Assembly: GCA_022316685.1 (NCBI GenBank)
Contig: JAKJHU010000038.1
Span: 5,808,884-5,872,883 of the forward strand
From: Progne subis subis
Lineage: Eukaryota > Chordata > Aves > Passeriformes > Hirundinidae
DNA: 64,000 bases
Direction: 5' to 3'
This document shows, one piece after another, positions 13,301 to 28,300 of the stretch; the stretch's first letter is position 1, and every line of letters starts with the position of its first letter. The notes beneath the pieces are model-generated. The model ran no database searches and was not told the origin of the DNA. It worked only from the letters and a program-made list of their open reading frames with translations. Both the position numbers and the translations under genes were made by a program.

Positions 13301-16300
13301 GGAAATAAGCAGGATGTGTGAGCAGTTGCAGGGCAGAGGGTGGGATGAGCTGGTTCAGCCAGGCACAAGGGCAGGGGCCTGGGCTGAGCAAATGGCCAGC
13401 AGCACATCACAGCAGGGCACTGAGGAGGGAGGGAACTGCCAGGCAGAGCAGCACGTCAGGAAGGTGATGCTGGCTGCTCCCTGGATCTGGGCAGGATCAC
13501 TCCAGCATTCAAACGAACGTGAAACAGTTTCAGCAGGGCAGCAGAAAGCGAAGTCTGGAGCTCAGAAATACTGCACCACATACAGCTTCAGGAGTCAAGT
13601 GCACAGTCGAAGACAGAAAGATTTGAAGACTTGGGGGGGTGAATAGCAGGAAAGGTGGCTATGCTGTCAGCAGTGGCACCCAGTGGGGAGAAGGGAGCTC
13701 CAGAGTGAAGGAAGCAAGAAAAAAAGCTGAAAGTTTGCAGAATTTTTAATTAACTGATGGATATTTTCAAGAATGAAAAGAGACAAAATCAAAGGAGTTT
13801 TGAGAGCCTGATTTGTAAGAAATACGCCAAGCACTAATGTCCCAACACAAGCAAGTGATAGAAAGCTGTTGAACACTTTGTTTGCAGTGCTGTCTGAAAC
13901 TGAGAAAGAATCCAGCATTGTTCCTTGGTACGTGCTGGGCAAGGATGAAAATCCACCATAAGTGAACCTGAGAAAAGCTGCTGTCAGAGCAAGTGCAGCT
14001 GAACTCCAAACACAGGAAGCAGGGTCCATAGGAGTGTGGCAGCTCTTGGGTCTGGGCCAGGCCTTCAACTTCTTGTCTTCAGAGAAGAGGTGACAAATCA
14101 GATTCTCTTGTACTCATATTGCAATAGTTCATGCAGCACTAGAGATGTACACGGAACAGGTTGTGATCTCGTACTTCGCTCCAGCTCGCAGCTGCGGCAT
14201 CTTGCAGACTCAGGAATCACCTACCCACCACGATAAGCTCTCTGGATCACTGTCAAGTTATCACTTAACTGCTAAGAGTCCTTGAGCCTTCTAAGCCGCT
14301 TGCCTTAAAGCAGATTTTGCAGATCTTGAGTCATGACTGTACTGCTCTTCAGAGCTTTTTCCAATTTGCCTCCATGCCTGCTAAGTTCTGCACACCTGCA
14401 AAGAATAAATCATCCAACTACAGTCTCTGGGACACCAGGTCCAAGGGCAGCAGCCCTTCTGCTCAAGGCTGCTCTGCTTATAAGGACCTAAACCTCAAAA
14501 TGCTCTCACAACTGCCTCCTCTGGAGGTTTCTGCAACTATCACAGGCTCCATCTGGGACTAATCTGCAGCCTCAGCCTTGACAATACCAAACTGCAAGAC
14601 CCTCAGCAAGGTCCTTCAGCCACAGGCAAGACAGTCTGGGAAATTTTAATGTAATTTGTTAAATATAGTTCAGGTATTAAGGAAAACAAAGACACAAACA
14701 ATAAAACAGATGCATCTTTCCTGCCTCTTCCCCAGCTTACCTAAAGTCAAACACCTACTGTCCTCCATTTCTTAGCCTCAGCTTTCTTTTTTTACCTCAG
14801 GTTATACCCACTCCTTCAAAATTCCCCCCAACATGGCAGCAAGGGAGCCTGGGGTCACACTCAGCACTGCTTCTCTCTGTCATTCTTTGCTACCTAATTT
14901 TCTCTGCTGCTCTTTGCCTCTCATTGGTTTTCCTCAGCCACACTTTGCTTCTTTAGGTTTTCCAGACACTTTTTCCCTTCATCTCCCTGTTCCATCATAA
15001 GTCACCTCTGGGCTATGGACCCTCAGGGGTGTCCCCGCCCTGGCATGGGTTATGGACCCTCAGGGGTGTCAGAACTCCTTCTGGCATGAAGGAATTTCCC
15101 AGATATGTGTCTCCATTCCCTCACTGCTGCCAGCATCTCTCTGAGACACGTTTGCTTCAGGCACCATGCGCTTCCCTGCCTGCCTGATGCCTCGTCAGGG
15201 CTCAGGTTGTTCCCTGGTTGGGTTCCCAAGGATGGCTCTCCATGAAGTCATTGGCCAGGACAGCAGGAGAGCTGCCAGGTGGCCCGTGGGACTCCTGAGG
15301 GTGAGACACACCAGCAGCCTGAAACGCTGGGAGGCCAGGGGAGAGTAGGGGCTCACGAAGGAAACCAGGAGTCAGAGAATGACAGAGACTCACCATGAGG
15401 ACAGCTATAATCGAGAGCTAGAGCATTAACTCTCCAGCTGCCACGCACATCCCACGTTGCTGTTGGAAAGAAGCCCAATCCATCCACAGACAGCTGGGAC
15501 AGCAGCCAGGGTGAGGCATCCCGGCAAGACCGCAACCTTCACATTTCCCTGATGTGACACCATCCAGCTGTGATCCTCTCTGCCCAGGTCTGGCTCCATC
15601 CATGGCCTGGCTGCCCAGAAGGCAGGGCCCCCCAAAGGCAAGGGCCCCCCAAAGGCAGGCTGACCCGGCACTCCAGCGCCCATGAGGGGGACTGTACCTG
15701 CTTTCCAGGATGGCTTCTTCCACATGAGTGCTCTTCTCAGACACAGGGGCCCCGAGGGAGGTCTGGCTCATGGCTGACAGGAATTTCAGAAGCAACTTGG
15801 TGCTCTCAGTCTTTCCAGCTCCACTTTCTCCACTGTTAAGAAAAAAACATCCATTTCATTCACAAATCCAGGACAGACAGAGGCGATGGCCATCCTACCC
15901 GCGGCACAGAAGCGATCTCTAGGAATAAACACGTGACATCTCCGCTGCGACAAGCAGGTTTCAGGCAAAGGCAGGGAGGATGCTGTGGGTGTTCAGGCAG
16001 ATGTCAATGCAAATGGAACAGCAGGAGCAGGGCGTGCGATGCAGCCATGGAGTAGCCGTTCTCCATTTCTAACCTGATCAGAACACACTGGCTGTCATGA
16101 CGCTTCCACAAGCAGCAGTAGCACTCATTAGCCGTGGCGAAGATGTGGGGAGGCAGCTCACCCAGCCGGTGCTGTCTGTACAGCTCTATGGCATCCACAC
16201 CGTACAGACCAGGGATGGGTTTGTAGGGATTTACTGATGCCAGGATGGAACCAATGTTTGTCTACGGGGAAAAAACAAAACACAGAAAGGAAATGAAGCA

Positions 16301-19300
16301 GGCTCCTGGGAGGGGAAAAAAAAAAATCACAACATGGTGAAGGAGAAAGCCTAAATAAGGATGTTGGGCTTCAGCAGAGAGCTTCACAGTTTAGCAAAGA
16401 ATGTCAAACCCCAGAGAAGGAGCTGTACAGCTGGGTATGGATGGGGCACTCTGAATTTTGCTGCCTTACAACAGAACATTCTTATCCTGCTGTCTTTGTT
16501 AAATTAAGCTTACACAATTTAAAGACATGAAGCCATCTTCATACCCAGCTACTTTGCACTGTGCTTGAAGCAGAATAGCAGAGCCAGGACTGAAAGAGTG
16601 CCAGGAGATAGCTTTAATGTCCCCATCTGCAGTCCTAAGCAAAGGGTGCTTGACAGGGTTCTCCTGAATAGAGTTGGAACACACACACACACACTACACA
16701 CATGTGCAAAGAACCACTAAAGCATATAATTTTATTTCTGCTGAAAAAAAATGTTGTTGGAAGCAGCTTAAATCATTTGGTAAACCAAATCAAAATTGAC
16801 AGCTGAAGATGAAGCTCTGGATTTCACATCAAAACATTTCTGTATTTTCTAAATACTTTGTTTTGAAAATATTTATTTTGAAAAATCTCACAGTCCAAAA
16901 GAAGAATTAGCAAGACTTGACCTAAAATATCCAGAGCACAATATTGAATTTCAAATGTATTATTTTGTGCAGTCAGAAGGAAATTAATTTTGCTTTTTGG
17001 GGCATGACTTTTTCGGTTCAGCCAACCAGCTCAAATCCAGTTATTCTCAGAGCTGCAGTTCAGAGCAATGGTGCCACCTCTCTCCTAATGATGGCTTTGT
17101 AATATGGTCAACATCCATGCTGCTGGTGTGGTGGCCTCCCTCACAGGGACACCTTGGGCTGCTCTAATCAAGGAATACCCATTCTCAGTAAATACTCAGA
17201 TTGCTGCAGGAGGTTGCCAAGCTTTGTGATCAGGGACAGCATCTAGCATTATTTTCAAACCATGAAAGAAGTACAAGTCACCCAACAGATATAAAAGCAT
17301 TTGAATGTATTTGCTGGAGAAGCTGTAAATTGAACACTTGGTGACAAGGAAGACTCATCAGGCCAAATGAAATCTGAGGCTATAGCAGTGCCAAGCTCTG
17401 AAGCCAGAAGCCAGACTGATAAGATGCTGTAGTCACCAAAATATTTAAAACTCATTTATCAAAGCAGCAGAGATCATCAGCAGGGAAAAAAAAAATCACC
17501 TCAGCCAAACTGCATTATCAGTATTAACAGGCTATCATGGATCAAGTCCTGAGGACCCTCTAACAGGGACCTTTCTGGGCAGAAATATAATTCATTGGTA
17601 ATGAAAGCAATAAGCAAGCAGATGATCTCTGTCCAGGGAGGTGGAGAGAGAGAGAGGAAAGCATTGAGTAAGAAAGCACGAATCGGGGAAAAAGCATTGC
17701 ACAAGCAGCTGAGGAACAGGCATTGTCCAGAGAGTACCAGACAGAAATGTTCATTCTAACTCTTCTCCCAGACCTTCACAGCATCTTTTCTTCTCAGATG
17801 TTTCAGTTTGCATTTTCCATTGTAGTTTCACTAGGAACAGAGCTCCTTACCAAAGAACTTCTGGAAAGTCCTTTCCAGAACTTATTCCAGTACAGCCATC
17901 TCTTTCAAAGGTGTTCCTAGGAAATTTTTCCACCACCCAGTTGCAGTCTCCTCATCACATGCACTGCCTTATAGACAATTTCTGTCCGTAATTTTTAATA
18001 GCAGTAAAACCATGTACATACCAGCTACTCTATCAGCAAAGTAATTGCCCCCAAAGAACCCTCCAGGGCAGGACAAGCCACATGTGGCAAGTCTACTTCT
18101 CAGGACAATAGATCCTACTTGGATGGTTAGGCATGGCTTTGCTAAGGACAGCACAGTTGTGGCAGTTCAGCCCCTGGCTCATTTCTACATCACTCACTTT
18201 ATGTTGGGTCTACTTTTATTAAGGAATACAGGAATTGTAAGAATGAAGAGGGAAGATGCAGGCTGTTGCTGTGCTCACATAATTTCCTTCAACAGCTGGG
18301 TAGAGCTTGAATAGTATTTATCTGGAAAACAAAAGGTACTGTTGAGCTTGTCAGTATTGCTGTAGTAAATTAATTACGGGTGCCAGACCAGTCTAGATAT
18401 ACTGCTACCTACACTCAGAAAGAATCCCCTTTAGGAGCTCATAGTGGGGCTAATAATCCCACACTGAGGGGTTCTTCCCAGTGCTGAGCATGTTACAGAG
18501 GTCAGGCCCCTTCATACATCTCCAAGAACTTCAGACCTGAGGTGCACTGAGATTTGTGCACTACACAAAGGCAAAAACCATGGTGTAAAGGTGTTAAACT
18601 TTAACACCTTTATGGACAGACAGAGCAGGCACAGAACTAATGCTGAATAAGAGAAGGAATGACACATCAGAGCTAGTTGAAAGGCTTAAGGAGATACAGC
18701 TGCTATGACACTGCTGGTGTTGTGGCATCTCTGCTACAAGGCAGACTGAAAAGAAGAGAATCCTGCATCACATTTCAAGGTGTCATTCCTTGGGAAGAGG
18801 AAACAGGAAGAATATACCCAAATGGGTCAAAAGCTGCACAGACACATAGCATGTGTCAAACACAGGACAAGAAGAGCAGGAAGGATATGGGCTATCAAAA
18901 TAGTGTGTGCACATGGGTACTGTCACAGGGTCACAAAGCTGACAGACAGGCAAAGGTGTATTAAAAAAAAAAAAAAAAAAAAGAGAGAGAATTTACAGTC
19001 TCCTCTGCATCCAGTGCAGGAGGTGGTTCAGAATCAGGGTCACTTTACTGATAATTTACTGGAATACAGGTGCATATGGTTTGGTTGCCCTGATAACGGT
19101 TGCTATGCAACACAGACAGAGATTTACATTTTTTTCTATCGTATTCTGAAAACTCTATGTGCGCATAGCATGGACAAGCAAGGTAGGAGTAAAGCAAGGT
19201 AAGGCAACCTTTGTAATCAATATTCCTTGCTCTCTCCAAGTCTCAGCAGAGCACTGTCATCCCAGCAGTCCAGGGATGTCTTGTCCCAGGTGTACTTTTC

Positions 19301-22300
19301 CCCACAAATCCCTTTCCTCACACTTGTCTCCTTCCTGAGAGGGCAATCAGGAGTTGCTATGAGATGATATAGTGATATAATGAGGAGATGCTATGAGAGC
19401 TGTGCAAGCAGAGCAGAGCAATCAAAAAAAAAAAAAAAAAAGAAGCACATCTGCAGGTAAAAGCAGAAGAGTTAGGCAACAGGTTTGCATTCCTAGTTTT
19501 GTTAGGCAGGATCTTCGTCTGTCAGGATCAGGAGGGATGCTCAGCAACAACCTGCCTGCACTGCACTTTCCAGTCTGCTCGGCCTTATAAACCACGGAAC
19601 AGCCATAATGGGGAACCTGGGGATGTGAATGACAGCTCATCAAACATGGATGCTCATGGAGGAGATAGAGCTGCACAATTACCACAAAGCTCAGAGGTGA
19701 ACATTCATGTTTTGGAAGTTCCTCCATAGAGGCAAAGAGGCCCCTCTGGAAAGGGTAGGATCTCACAGGGACGATGGAGCTGGCAAGGCAGAAACCCGCC
19801 TCCAATTCCTATCCTCAAGAGACAAGGATAACATGAGCATTTCACATGCAAAGGGGCAGCCCTGAAGCTAAACAAAAGCCATGAAGACAAAAGGGATGAG
19901 CACTTACATAGATGTTGCCCTGTTGGTAGCGCTGGTGAAGGTTAAGCAGGATGGCAGCTTCATGCAGATCTCCCAGCATGGACATGTCTTCCACGCCATC
20001 AATGCTGGTCTGGTGCATGGGTAAGACCTTTTCTCTGGAAAGGGTGGCCTTGGGGTACTGGAACACCTGGAAGAATGGGGAGAAGGACAAATAAACTTAT
20101 GATACCTGAGCACATGGCCTGATGACCTACCAGAAATGTGCCCCTTTATACTCTGGCACTGGAAAAGGAAATGAGTAAGACACAGATCTGCTCCCGACTT
20201 TTACAGTCACCCTTCCATTCCTGTTCCTACACATTTGAGTCCTCTGTCTAGAAACTATACAGCATATTCCCTTCTTTTGCTACACAGTCATCTCTTGCTT
20301 TCACTACTGCTGAGGACAAATCAACACAAGGTTACTTAATTTTCCTTTAACAGGTGCAGGGCACCAGCCCCCAGCTGCTAGGCTAGACAGGTATTACTGC
20401 ACTCATGACTGTAAATAATGATGGCAGCTGCTCCCAAGAGACCAGGAACAGTCTTTCACAAAAACCACAGGTGAAATCATGTCTCTGACTGTGGGGAAGT
20501 AGAGGAAAAGCTAATTCACATTCCAAGTTTGGCCCTGCACTCTCCATAGTAGCAGCCAGAGAGCATTTGGAAGACTTTGTCACCTCAAGAGCAAAGGAAA
20601 GCAAAGCACATGAGAAGCCAAATAAAGTAGTGACATTCCCTCTGAGTGATGACATGTATGTGTATGATACAGCTTTCAAAATATTTGTACAGTGACACCT
20701 ATTAACTTCTATCACTGCTCTAGGAAGTACTCATCTCTCTGTGCAGTTGCACTCATCTTGCCTCAATTGCTACATCCTACTTCCTGCTAGAGCTTTCTCC
20801 TCCTCAATAACCCACTCTTCAGTTATCAGGTCATCTCCTTCACCCTCTTTCAACACAGCTGAGATTATATGACTGTTCCCCTCCACCACAGGCACATCCC
20901 AGCCCTCCTTTCCTCCTCCTCAAGCACGATGCTGGCATTTCACAAAAGTTATTTCAGTTGCTTCCCACTCTTGGATTCAGCCATGTGCCATCTCCCACCC
21001 AGCATCCAAAACTGTGCTAAATGCTAAGACCCAAAGAGGGACAGATGGGAGACTTCATACAGGCATCCTGGAGAAGGAAACTGGTCCACAGCAACCCCCC
21101 CCAAAGAATCTTGTGCTTCTCCTCCACTCCTGGGGCTCTGGTCTCTACCTCATTTCCATCCCTGCTTGTCAACCCTCCTGGGTGCCAGCAAGAAACTGAC
21201 AGGGTCCATAGAGAACGAATTATAACCTATAGCGTTGATCTCACTGGTTTCTCCTGCCCACCTCCTTGGAGTGCTCAGGCTGCTGTCACTGCTGGGGAGA
21301 GGCCATCCCCACAGCTGCAGGCTGCAGACAGAATGAGGTCACCCAGCCCCCTCCAGCGAGGCACCCCTGCGAGTCCCTTGCAGGGCGCTCACAGCTGCGG
21401 CACACTGCAGGTGCTCCCCCCTTCAGGGCTCCCAGGCTGCGCCCCACCAGCGCAGGGCAGCGATAACCCAGCACAGCATCCCTTCCGAGGTCACCGTGAT
21501 GCACTACCACAAGAGCAGCTCTGCTGCAGGAAGGAGCTGGGAGGAGGAGCTGGCTCAGTCCCTCAGGTGTGTTGGCCCCCTATCTGAGCAGTCACACGTG
21601 CGTGGCAAGGACTACTCAGTCTCTTCCACTGGCATACTCCTTCACAGCCCACTTCTTTCACCAGCCAGGAGGCTTTCAAAAATACACAGCTCACATTCAT
21701 GATCAGTGTAAAGCAAAGCCCAGTCCAGCAAAAAGGCTCTCTCCAGGCCTCTCCATACCAGTTCTGCTCCTGGGTGTCAGAGAGGTCTGACTGCCAGCAG
21801 CAGGACCCCCACTCTGCAAGCAGGACCCTAAAAACAGAAAAACTCTTTTTTTTTCTTTCTTCAGAGCAGAGATCTCAGGCACTTTCATAGGAGAACTAAG
21901 GGTGCAGAAAGGGAGAATGGGACAACTGAACTCAGGAGAGAGTACAAGCTGCAGATGCACAACATGAACTGGACTGTCAGGAACAAAATCAGTACCGCAC
22001 TTCCAAACCAGGAGGCAGCAAACGACCCTGGATCTCTCTTGTCCGCTGACTTACACAAAGTTTGGAAGAGGACAAGAAAAAGACAGTATGATGTGATCTT
22101 TCCTTATATCTGTCTGATACTTACTCATTTGTTACTGCACTGTCAGCACTTGCAGCCATTTGGGCCAGAAGAGAAACATTAAGAAAACATTTAGACAAAA
22201 AGATGAGCAGACAAGTGTCCTAAAAGATATCAAGCAGCACCTGTGCCCAGAGGCTGCTGTGCACAAAAAGTGATGGGTCAGAGCTCGTTTCCTTGTTCCT

Positions 22301-25300
22301 GCAGACAACATAGGAGAAAATGGAATCCTGAAAAGGAACAGGGGTCCTAAATACACAAGTAAATGATTAGCAGGGCTTTGATAATCACCTGTTATTCCTG
22401 TCTTGAGCCACTTCATTGGTGTTATTCAGTCATCCCTCTCTAAAAAAAGTCTGGTCCAATATCAATAAAGAGTTAAGCAGGTGCTCTGGCAGGACAGCAA
22501 CAAAGGTGGATTTGGTTCTGGTATTGGTTCTGGTACCCTCGGGACAGAAACACTGTAGAGGTGAAATGTACCCCCTGGAGAAGCAGTGTGGTGCCACATT
22601 GCCATCCCAGCCACGGCCAAGTTCTCACCTGTCTGTCCCTGAGGCTGTGGAGGCTCATCTCATGCACATCACTGCAAGCCTAGGCAGCTCTCCCTCCCTC
22701 AGGCAGAGGCTGGGGCCTCCAGCCCCACTGAGGTTTGGGAGGTGGTGGCTCTGAAGGCACTTGTGACATGTGGGAGAGTTTTCAGGTCTTCCCTGGCACT
22801 GGAAGAAAGCTGACTTTTAATTTGCTCTCTGCCCTCCAGGGAAGATGGTAGTTTTTAGAGTCTCTGTATCACCAACAGGCTGCAAGGATCATCCATGCTC
22901 CTGGACACAGACACATGTCCCAAGACTATCAGAGTGACTTTCTTCAAGGAGCTCAGAGTTTCAAGACACAGACAGAATGATGCTCCACCCTCAGAGTCCC
23001 AGTTACCCCACTGCTCACCCCTGGACACTCCCAGCAATCTGCCAGGAGAGCAATTTCAAAGATCCTCCCCCACCATCCTGTTCCAGGAAAGGTATGCCAG
23101 GCTGATGTTCAGCACTACTGAGCTGAATATGATAGCTGATTTTTCCTGAAGCAAGTAAGAACTTAGGCATACTGATCTCCCAGCAAAGTTGCCCCCAGAA
23201 TATCCCTTTTTAAACAAGCTAATATGTTAAACATGCAGTTATAGGTGTTAATAAGCAGATCTTTATTTTTGAGAAGGAAAATAATCAGGTTTTCAGTCTA
23301 ACAGGCACCTCACAGCCAAAGATTTCTACTTTCTCACCAGTAACACACTATGCTTGCCTCAGATTTAGCCCCAGGCAAGAGTAAAATGACCACAACTCTC
23401 TCCAAGGCCCTGCAATGGTCAGGAATAAAGCAAAATCTGGCCAGCAAACAAGCCAAGATGAGGCTTGCCAGTACTGCTCACCGGGCTCAGCAAGAGAGAA
23501 ATTATTCCTTTTCAAACTCAATTCCATCCATTAGTGCCATCCTGAGCACATAAGCAAAGCTCCCACCTGGCATCCAAGTTATATTTATCCATAAAGCATT
23601 TGGCTGTTTTGTTTGGATTGTGCTTTCCAATCTTGTGTTTCATAAGCAAAGCTCCTCCTTTCCTCCCAGGAAGTCCCATTTCTGATGGATTTCTTGCTTG
23701 AGGTGTTTTTAAGGAAGCGAAAACAAATGACAAAAGCTTTGAAGCGCGACTGGACTCCTTACCTCAGAGCTACAAGGGCTGCAGCAATGCTGGGCCACAG
23801 CAAACATGAGGACACTAGATTTGGGAGAACTAAAAATCAGAGGGATCAACTGCCCCATCCAACAAAAAGTGAAGACATTTATCAGAGTTTTCACCTGGGG
23901 TAGAGTTATCCCTCCTACCGGTGTGAAGCAATGAACATGGCAGGTGAGGGAAGCACACAGGACAGCTCTTGTGGGTGGCACTGAATAAAGAAAACCCTTT
24001 AATAATCACCATGTGCTTTTACTGCATAAGCCATAAAGCACATGCTCCTCCAGCCTAGTGGTTTCTTCTTTCATGGAAGAAAAAAAACAACCAAACCCAG
24101 CTTTATTTTTCACACCTGTAAGCCACCCAGCATTTTCCTGAGCATATTTTCCAGCATATGGAAGACAGGCTGGAGGTGGGAGCACCCACACAGACAGCTC
24201 TAAAGTGGGATTTTCTGGTGTCCTTTCAGAGGTGCCTGGTGGGCTTGAAAGATTTTACAAGGCCACAGCAGCATGTCAGAAGAGACAGAACTGGGAAAGT
24301 CACAGAAGTATTCACCATTTTTTGTCACTCTGGAGGCTGCTGCATTACCCACGATCCCTTAAAACGTGTTAGTGATATCCAGAACTCCCAAAACAAATCA
24401 ACTCTTCAAGAAGGGGTCTGAGTCTACAGTAACCAGATAAAAAATCTGTGAATTTCCATCTCTGAGAAACAAATCAGACTCTTTATAAAAGAATGAAGAC
24501 TTAAATCCTAGGTCTTTCAAGTCAAGACTGAAAAATACAACAGTCCTATCAGTGACTCCACAAACCAGAGTCCTAAATCCCCTTTCCCCCTGTGCCCTCC
24601 CTTGTTTGCCAGGTGAGAGGCTGAAGAAAACCTGTCCATTTTTCTGTGACAAAGCAGCCACCTGCAGGGCCCATTCACCAGAACAGCTGAGCAGGTCTAA
24701 TTGCTCACTGCTGGAGGGCACAGTCCTGCCCATCTCCCCATCCTCCTCCCAGCCCAGGCACCAGTGTGACTCACCAAGAACCTCTGTGAAGGCTGTGGAA
24801 AGTTTTCCCAGGGTTAGCCAGGCGAGCTGACTCACTGAGGACTTGGATGATCCCCAAAGGACCCTTCCTACCAATATTATTCCGTGACTACTGCAGTAGA
24901 TGCACCAGGGGACCACAAGGAGCACAGGGCTGGAAATCAGGCGGGAAAGCAGCTTGTTCTTACCATTGTTGGACAGCTCTGCTCTCAGGGTGGCCGCCTT
25001 GCTGAGCTGTCCTGTGCATCTCTGCTGCCTTTACCCCCTGACCAGCACAGGGAGCCCACTGCCACGTGCCCCTGGCGCAAAGGGCTGACAGCAGAGCTGC
25101 TGAAGCGGCTGGTGGTGAGCACAAGCACCCTAAGAGTGGCACAGCTCGCACATCTTGGCAGGAAGGGCTGCTTGGTTGGTGGAGCTGCCTCCTTCCAGGA
25201 GCATTTAGCTGATAGAATGATTTTGCTAGGCTGTTAATGCAACTCCTTCAAAGATGTCACAAGGGAAACCAAGAGAAGTGAGGTAGGCAAAAAAATGAAG

Positions 25301-28300
25301 AGAACAAGAAGAACAATTTTCTGGTTTTAACATTTGTTATAACTTTGGCATAATTTGTAACAGAGCCGGGTCGCTTTTCAGAGAGAATTGCAGCATTTCC
25401 ATTGATAAATTTCAACATCATGGTCATGCAAAACTAAGAGATCCATCTTATAGCTTGGCATAGGCTACAACCTCATGCAAACTTCACTTACCGTGCCATA
25501 ATCTGAGGTGAAGAGAACATTTCCATTGGCACACAAGCCAACAGTGCATGGCTGCAGCTGGTCCTGCTCCCGCAGCCATACCCTGGCACCCTGCAAAAAC
25601 CAGAGGACATCGCATTAGAAAGAACTGGAGCCTGTGAGATCTGCACACAGCGTGCAAACACCCAAGGAAAGCTGGGGGAAGCTGCAGGATTCAGAGGCTA
25701 CTTCCAAGCTACAGCTGCTTAAAATATTTAAGTTCTACTTACATTTGCAGAGAAACTGAAAATTGTTTTTTTCTTAATGTAACATTAGAAGAGTGGAAGA
25801 AAAAGCAGTTTTAATTGGCTTCATGCTGAAACTAAAGTCAGGAAACACCAATTTTTATAGAAAGTGTCATGGAAAGATACCAACACATAGAACAGTTGGT
25901 TTGACTGTCGAATTATTTTAAAACTTGGAATAGCCAGTCATTAAAAGTCATGTTATAATAATAATAGAAAATATAAATAAAGCATGTTTACAATGTCCTA
26001 CGCCCACGCATCATTGTAAGTCAAAATGTTTCCAGAAATCAGCAGCAAACAGCTAAGAGGATTTCACAGAGCTTTGTTTGCAAACACTGGCAAGAGCTTC
26101 CTTTGGTAAATGACATGACCTGAGTGTTTCTCTGATGTATATATACACTGATGTATACATGATGGTCCTCATGTCTGATGCACGTATGCACTGGTGTTTA
26201 TATATGTTTATATATATATGATGTTTCACGTGCATTACAACATCTTAAACTCTCGGTGTGTCAAGAGAAGTCTGAGCACAAACCCAGATTTCTGGTAACA
26301 CACGTGCAGGGATCTGCAGGACAGGTAGACCTCATAGCTTGCCTACCAAAATGGTAGGGAAAACAAGTTTGCTGGATCGGCCTCTTCCACCCTGTCTGCC
26401 TGTGGGACCTGGTACAGGGGAAAGAACAGGAGCAAGAAGGCAGATCAGGGCGAGCATGTCATGCAATTACAGAGCTAGGCACGAAGCCACACTGCATTTC
26501 AGTTATTGCAAAGTAATCACTCCCATGTCTTTCCATAGAAATCACATAAACTCTGCTTAGATAAATATTGAGAAAAATCCAAAGTGCTCAACTGTTGAGT
26601 AACATTAGAACCATTCTGCCTTTTATTGATTCACAGACTGACTTGCTTCCCAATTTTTATGCCCCTAAATTATTGACTGTGAGCTTTAAGCCCTTCCTAC
26701 CCTCTTAATCCCATCAGTACCATTAGCTCTTTGCTTGTAGGCTTAATATGTTTGAAGAAATTGAATAGTGTTTTTCTATATTACATTATATAAAATCTGA
26801 AACACTAATTCTATTTTTAATGATTTGTTTTTAGTTTAGGTGGGTTTTTTTAAACCACTTAAGTCACTCTAAACGCTTTAGTACCCCAGACTTTCCTTAC
26901 TATAGGAGATACGTCTATAAGCCAACTTCAAATCCTCCCAATAAAAGACCTGAGTTTCATGGCATTAAAAAGGTGTACATAATTCTAACTTTACTGCTGT
27001 GTTCTGATCTCAAGTTTCCACATCAAGCAGATTAATTTCCCCTCACCGAGTGAATGAAAAGCACCATTGCATCTGACCAGCACCTAAACCCATGCATGGT
27101 CTGCAAAGATGATCCTCACCGCTAGTGAACAAGAGCAATCGAAAAAAATGGAAACTTATGCTACAGATTGGAGATCCCAGAGAGCTGGTATGGACAGTAC
27201 ATCACACACAGATTTTGAGGATCTATGCAGAGGATTTGTTACATCCTCTTAGGTTTTCCGAAACTCTGGATGCTTGAAATAAAGCAGCCTGAGGCATCTG
27301 GGCAAGACATTACTGTTGAGAAATCGTCGATTTCCCAAATCACATTCCGACTATTGTGCATAGACTTATGAACAGCAATGTGTGTTTAAAGATTTAAACT
27401 GCTTTCACCAGACTCCTACTACCACCAAGGTAGAAAGCTAAGAGTCAGAAAACAGGAAGGCTGTGTCTCCAAACAGTGGGATGAAAGAAAGCCTTCTATA
27501 AGACACTTAGTGTAAATATCCCCAACAGTGCATTTCAATGCCTTCAGACACCAGTAACCCAGGAGGGCAGAGATGGGAGCCTGAGGCAAGTGCAGTTCAA
27601 TCAGAAGACAAGCCAGGACCCTGCCATGCACACTGTGCCCCAAGGTCACCGCACGCACACCCTGCATATGGGAGGGTGACACAGTCACTGCACCCTACAC
27701 AGTCTGTCCCTGAAGACCAGGGGGTACAGGATACACAGGCTTTACACCCCCTGAGCTCAGAAATTGGAGCTACAGACAGTTGATAACCTGACACAGATTA
27801 AAATCACACGTTTTGTACAACACCACACAAACTTACGGCAGGTCCTTCTATGTGCTGCTAAGGAATAGAAGGCAACATGTGAAACTCCCAGGCACCGTGG
27901 TATTTCAGCTGCTCAGAATGACTTACTTCAGTTTATTCTGATGTTGTAGCTGTTTGTACAACAGCAATTGCCTCTGCACAGCAGAATAACTGCACCCAGT
28001 TACCCTGTTTCCAAAAGGAATATTGTGCTGAGACAGCCAGAAAAGGAACCACAGAGCAAATAATTATTGTAACTTCTGCCCAGCATAGCCATAGTCCCAT
28101 TTCCTGAAAGGCAGAGTTTGTTTTAGTGCATCTCCTTCCACCAGCCCTTTTTTCTAAACATAAAATCCCCCAAGGAGCCCTGACTAAACACAGGAGCAGA
28201 TGGTGACACCAAAGAGACTGCACTCACTTTACTCCCCTCTCCCTCATTGCCACACATCTCATTGATCAGTTGAAAGGATTAAACTGAGCAGAAACCTTCC

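Larger units (their letters stand above)
16262..19907. other. Myosin-X-like intron 3 (between exons 3 and 4)
   Basis: 3.6 kb. Holds a short CA repeat (16679-16694), a 27-base palindrome (18586-18612) and two A tracts (18963-18982, 19424-19441). No exon or RNA gene recognised. Confidence 0.55.

Noticed and set aside
21021..21587. 188-codon plus-strand open frame
   Set aside because: Lies in an intron, Pro/Ser-rich, no domain and no splice partners; explained by local GC content.
24398..24925. 175-codon minus-strand open frame in myosin intron 2
   Set aside because: Although on the gene strand, adjacent exons 2 and 3 are both phase 0 and align directly with myosin X without an insertion, so an extra exon is not needed.
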